Source: Tabrizicola sp.
GTDB taxonomy: Bacteria > Pseudomonadota > Alphaproteobacteria > Rhodobacterales > Rhodobacteraceae
Assembly: GCA_016792685.1 (NCBI GenBank)
Contig: JAEULQ010000135.1
Location: 1 to 62,744, forward strand
Direction of reading: 5' to 3'
DNA length: 62,744 nt
Part shown: positions 61,280-62,744 of the stretch, one piece after another
How positions within the stretch are numbered: position 1 is the first letter of the stretch
Layout: each line of letters opens with the position of its first letter
Position numbers and translations under genes: made by a program
The notes under the pieces: generated by a model
Told to the model about the DNA's origin: nothing
The model's database searches: none
Seen by the model: only the letters and a program-made list of their open reading frames with translations

Positions 61280-61554
61280 GGCTTGTCCTTTCTTTGTGTC
61301 CTGAACGTAGGATGCCGCAGTGCAGCATGAAAGGGGCGATGTCGTAGTCCCGCCATGCACCTGGCGCATGGCCCGACCCGGCAATGGCGCGGATTTGGGC
61401 ATTGGCTGGGGAACCTGCCTACAACGCCGTCAACGGGCGCGAAGCGTTGTGAAGGACGCCATCCCTTCCCCGCCGGGGCCCGCCGGATCTGTCGGCACAG
61501 ACTGCCTCATCAGCCCGCCCGAGGGCCCTACGTCCTTGTCAAACGCACGAAAGC

Positions 61555-62744
61555 CTAGCGGGCAAGCAGCGCCCTTGCGGCAGCGCGGGCGGCCTCGGTC
61601 ACCGTGTCACCGGCGAGCATGCGGGCGATCTCTTCGATGCGCGCCGCATCGTTCAATCCGGTGACGGTCGAAAGGGTCTCTTCCCCCACCACCTGCTTTT
61701 CGACCCGCCAGTGCCGCGCACCGAAGGCCGCGACCTGGGGCGAATGGGTCACGACCAGCACCTGCGCGCCCAAGGCCAGCGCCTGCAACCGCCTGCCGAC
61801 AGCGTCCGCCGTGGCCCCGCCGACACCACGGTCAATCTCGTCGAAAATCAAGGTCAGGCCGGGGCTGTCACCAGTCAGGCAAACCTTCAGCGCCAGCAGG
61901 AACCGGCTAAGCTCGCCCCCTGAGGCGATGCGGTTCAGCGGACCGGCCGGCGCGCCGGGGTTGGTCGCGACCGTGAAGGTCACCGCATCGACCCCCTCGG
62001 GCCCCGGCTCCCCCGGGTCGATCTTGGTCACGAAGACCGCGCGTTCCATCTTGAGGGGCGCAAGCTCAGCCGCCATGGCCGCATCAAGCCGCCCCGCCGC
62101 CGCACGCCGGTCGGCTGTCGCCCGGGCCGCTTCTGCGGCATAGGCCACTTCGGCCTCGCCCACAGCCTTCTGCAGCCGGGCAATGCCCGCCGCGCCGCCA
62201 TCAATCGCCGCCAGACGCCGGCGCAAACCCTCGGCAAAGCCGCCGAGATCGTCCGGCAGGACACCATGCTTCCGGGCCAGCGCGCGGATCGCGAAGAGCC
62301 GTTCTTCAACGCGCTCAAGTTCACCGGGATCGAAATCCAGCGCCTCAAGTGCGCGCTCGACCCCGCCCTGCGCCTCGCCCAGTTCGATCAGGGCACGGTT
62401 CAGCGCCTCCAACGCGCTGTCGAGCCGCCCCTCGGCCTTGTCTGCCGCCCCGTCGAGCCAGCGCAGCGCATCGCGCATCCGGCCCTCGGCGCCTTCGTCC
62501 GACAGGGCCATCAGCGCCTTTGCCACATCATCGCGGATCCGCCCGGCGCCCTGCATCAGGCGGCGGCGGGCATCAAGGGCCTCGTCTTCGCCCGGTTCCG
62601 GGTTCAGCTTGTCCAGCTCGGCCACCGCGTGGCGCAGGAACTCTTCCTCAGCCGACGCCCGCGCCAAAGTGGCTTCCGCCTCGGCCAGCCTGCCCCGCGC
62701 CTCGCGCTGCGCCGTCCAGGCGGCGCGCAAGGCGGTGAGGTCCA
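61555..62744 (-). CDS. recN: DNA repair protein RecN (5' end beyond window)
   Basis: The 396 visible residues are the C-terminal part of RecN, an SMC-like protein in double-strand-break repair. Seen are an Ala/Glu/Arg-rich coiled-coil region, the signature region NRIASGGELSRFLLALKV, Walker B in LTLIFDEIDRGVGGATADAVG, and the H-loop VLVVTHSPQVAAFGARHW. The frame runs off the window end without a start, so the N-terminal Walker A part is outside. Confidence 0.95.
   Translation of the reverse strand, partial: DLTALRAAWTAQREARGRLAEAEATLARASAEEEFLRHAVAELDKLNPEPGEDEALDARRRLMQGAGRIRDDVAKALMALSDEGAEGRMRDALRWLDGAADKAEGRLDSALEALNRALIELGEAQGGVERALEALDFDPGELERVEERLFAIRALARKHGVLPDDLGGFAEGLRRRLAAIDGGAAGIARLQKAVGEAEVAYAAEAARATADRRAAAGRLDAAMAAELAPLKMERAVFVTKIDPGEPGPEGVDAVTFTVATNPGAPAGPLNRIASGGELSRFLLALKVCLTGDSPGLTLIFDEIDRGVGGATADAVGRRLQALALGAQVLVVTHSPQVAAFGARHWRVEKQVVGEETLSTVTGLNDAARIEEIARMLAGDTVTEAARAAARALLAR

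Noticed and set aside
1-62744. CRISPR arrays, insertion sequences, phage genes, rRNA
   Set aside because: No regularly spaced repeats, transposase/integrase motifs or rRNA-like sequence were seen on either strand.

Overview
The window reads as chromosomal DNA of a GC-rich alphaproteobacterium, most likely a Rhodobacterales/Rhodobacteraceae (Paracoccaceae) species. Lineage markers are the ATP synthase zeta inhibitor protein (DUF1476), alphaproteobacterial SspB, aerobic cobaltochelatase CobS and CobT, DUF1638 and DUF4169 proteins, a BolA / J-domain pair, and what looks like a split methionine synthase. Codon use and GC content are uniform. I saw no transposase, integrase, phage gene, CRISPR array or rRNA, so most of the window is core chromosome with several metabolic cassettes inserted. 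LAYOUT, 0-13.4 kb: bolA (cut by the window edge), a J-domain protein, MsrB, cobS, a nuclease lipoprotein, an NADPH-FMN reductase, cobT, a long aminopeptidase P, DUF427, SufE, an RNase D, a DUF454 protein, purN-purM and a CAU-anticodon tRNA (probably Ile2). 13.5-21.2 kb: a seven-gene co-directional cassette of a Cys/Met-type PLP enzyme, a complete CUT1 sugar ABC importer, a FadR/GntR regulator and a cytoplasmic GH30 glucosylceramidase-like enzyme, preceded by a strong palindromic operator candidate. 21.2-24.2 kb: an Lrp-type regulator divergent from a lone AceE-type 2-oxoacid dehydrogenase E1. 24.2-31.3 kb: an acyltransferase, a dimethylformamidase-like protein, a PuuB-like FAD oxidase, and a translationally coupled vanadium-haloperoxidase-like / FG-GAP (CRTAC-like) pair. 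31.3-36 kb: a membrane-anchored Ser/Thr kinase with a 470-bp leader, a secreted VWA protein, and a rhodanese-ChrB fusion coupled to ChrA. 36-41 kb: SspB, a SAM methyltransferase, fumarase C, small proteins and a zinc alcohol dehydrogenase. 40.3-46.1 kb: DUF1638, a 52-aa membrane protein, a corrinoid protein, a PA0069-like radical SAM protein, a homocysteine methyltransferase and an MprF-like protein. 46.2-51.6 kb: ATP synthase zeta, purC, purS, a P450/hydrolase pair, CcdA and TusA. 51.6-62.7 kb: RNase E with a structured leader, DctB/DctD, purQ, a D-lactate-dehydrogenase-like flavoprotein, a DUF3563 protein and the 3' part of recN. WORKING TOGETHER: five purine genes (purN, purM, purC, purS, purQ) lie in three places. 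CobS/CobT make the corrin cofactor on which the corrinoid protein at 41.2-41.9 kb depends. That protein and the homocysteine methyltransferase at 43.2-44.2 kb probably form two parts of a split MetH. MOST INTERESTING STRUCTURES: two intergenic elements (38962-39019 and 43125-43183) share one architecture, a pair of near-abutting palindromes enclosed by an outer stem, with different arm sequences. DctD has lost the GAFTGA loop used for sigma-54 contact. RNase E carries a His/Asp-rich insertion in its S1 domain and a leader with four perfect hairpins. All functional statements rest on reading motifs by eye; no database search was run.
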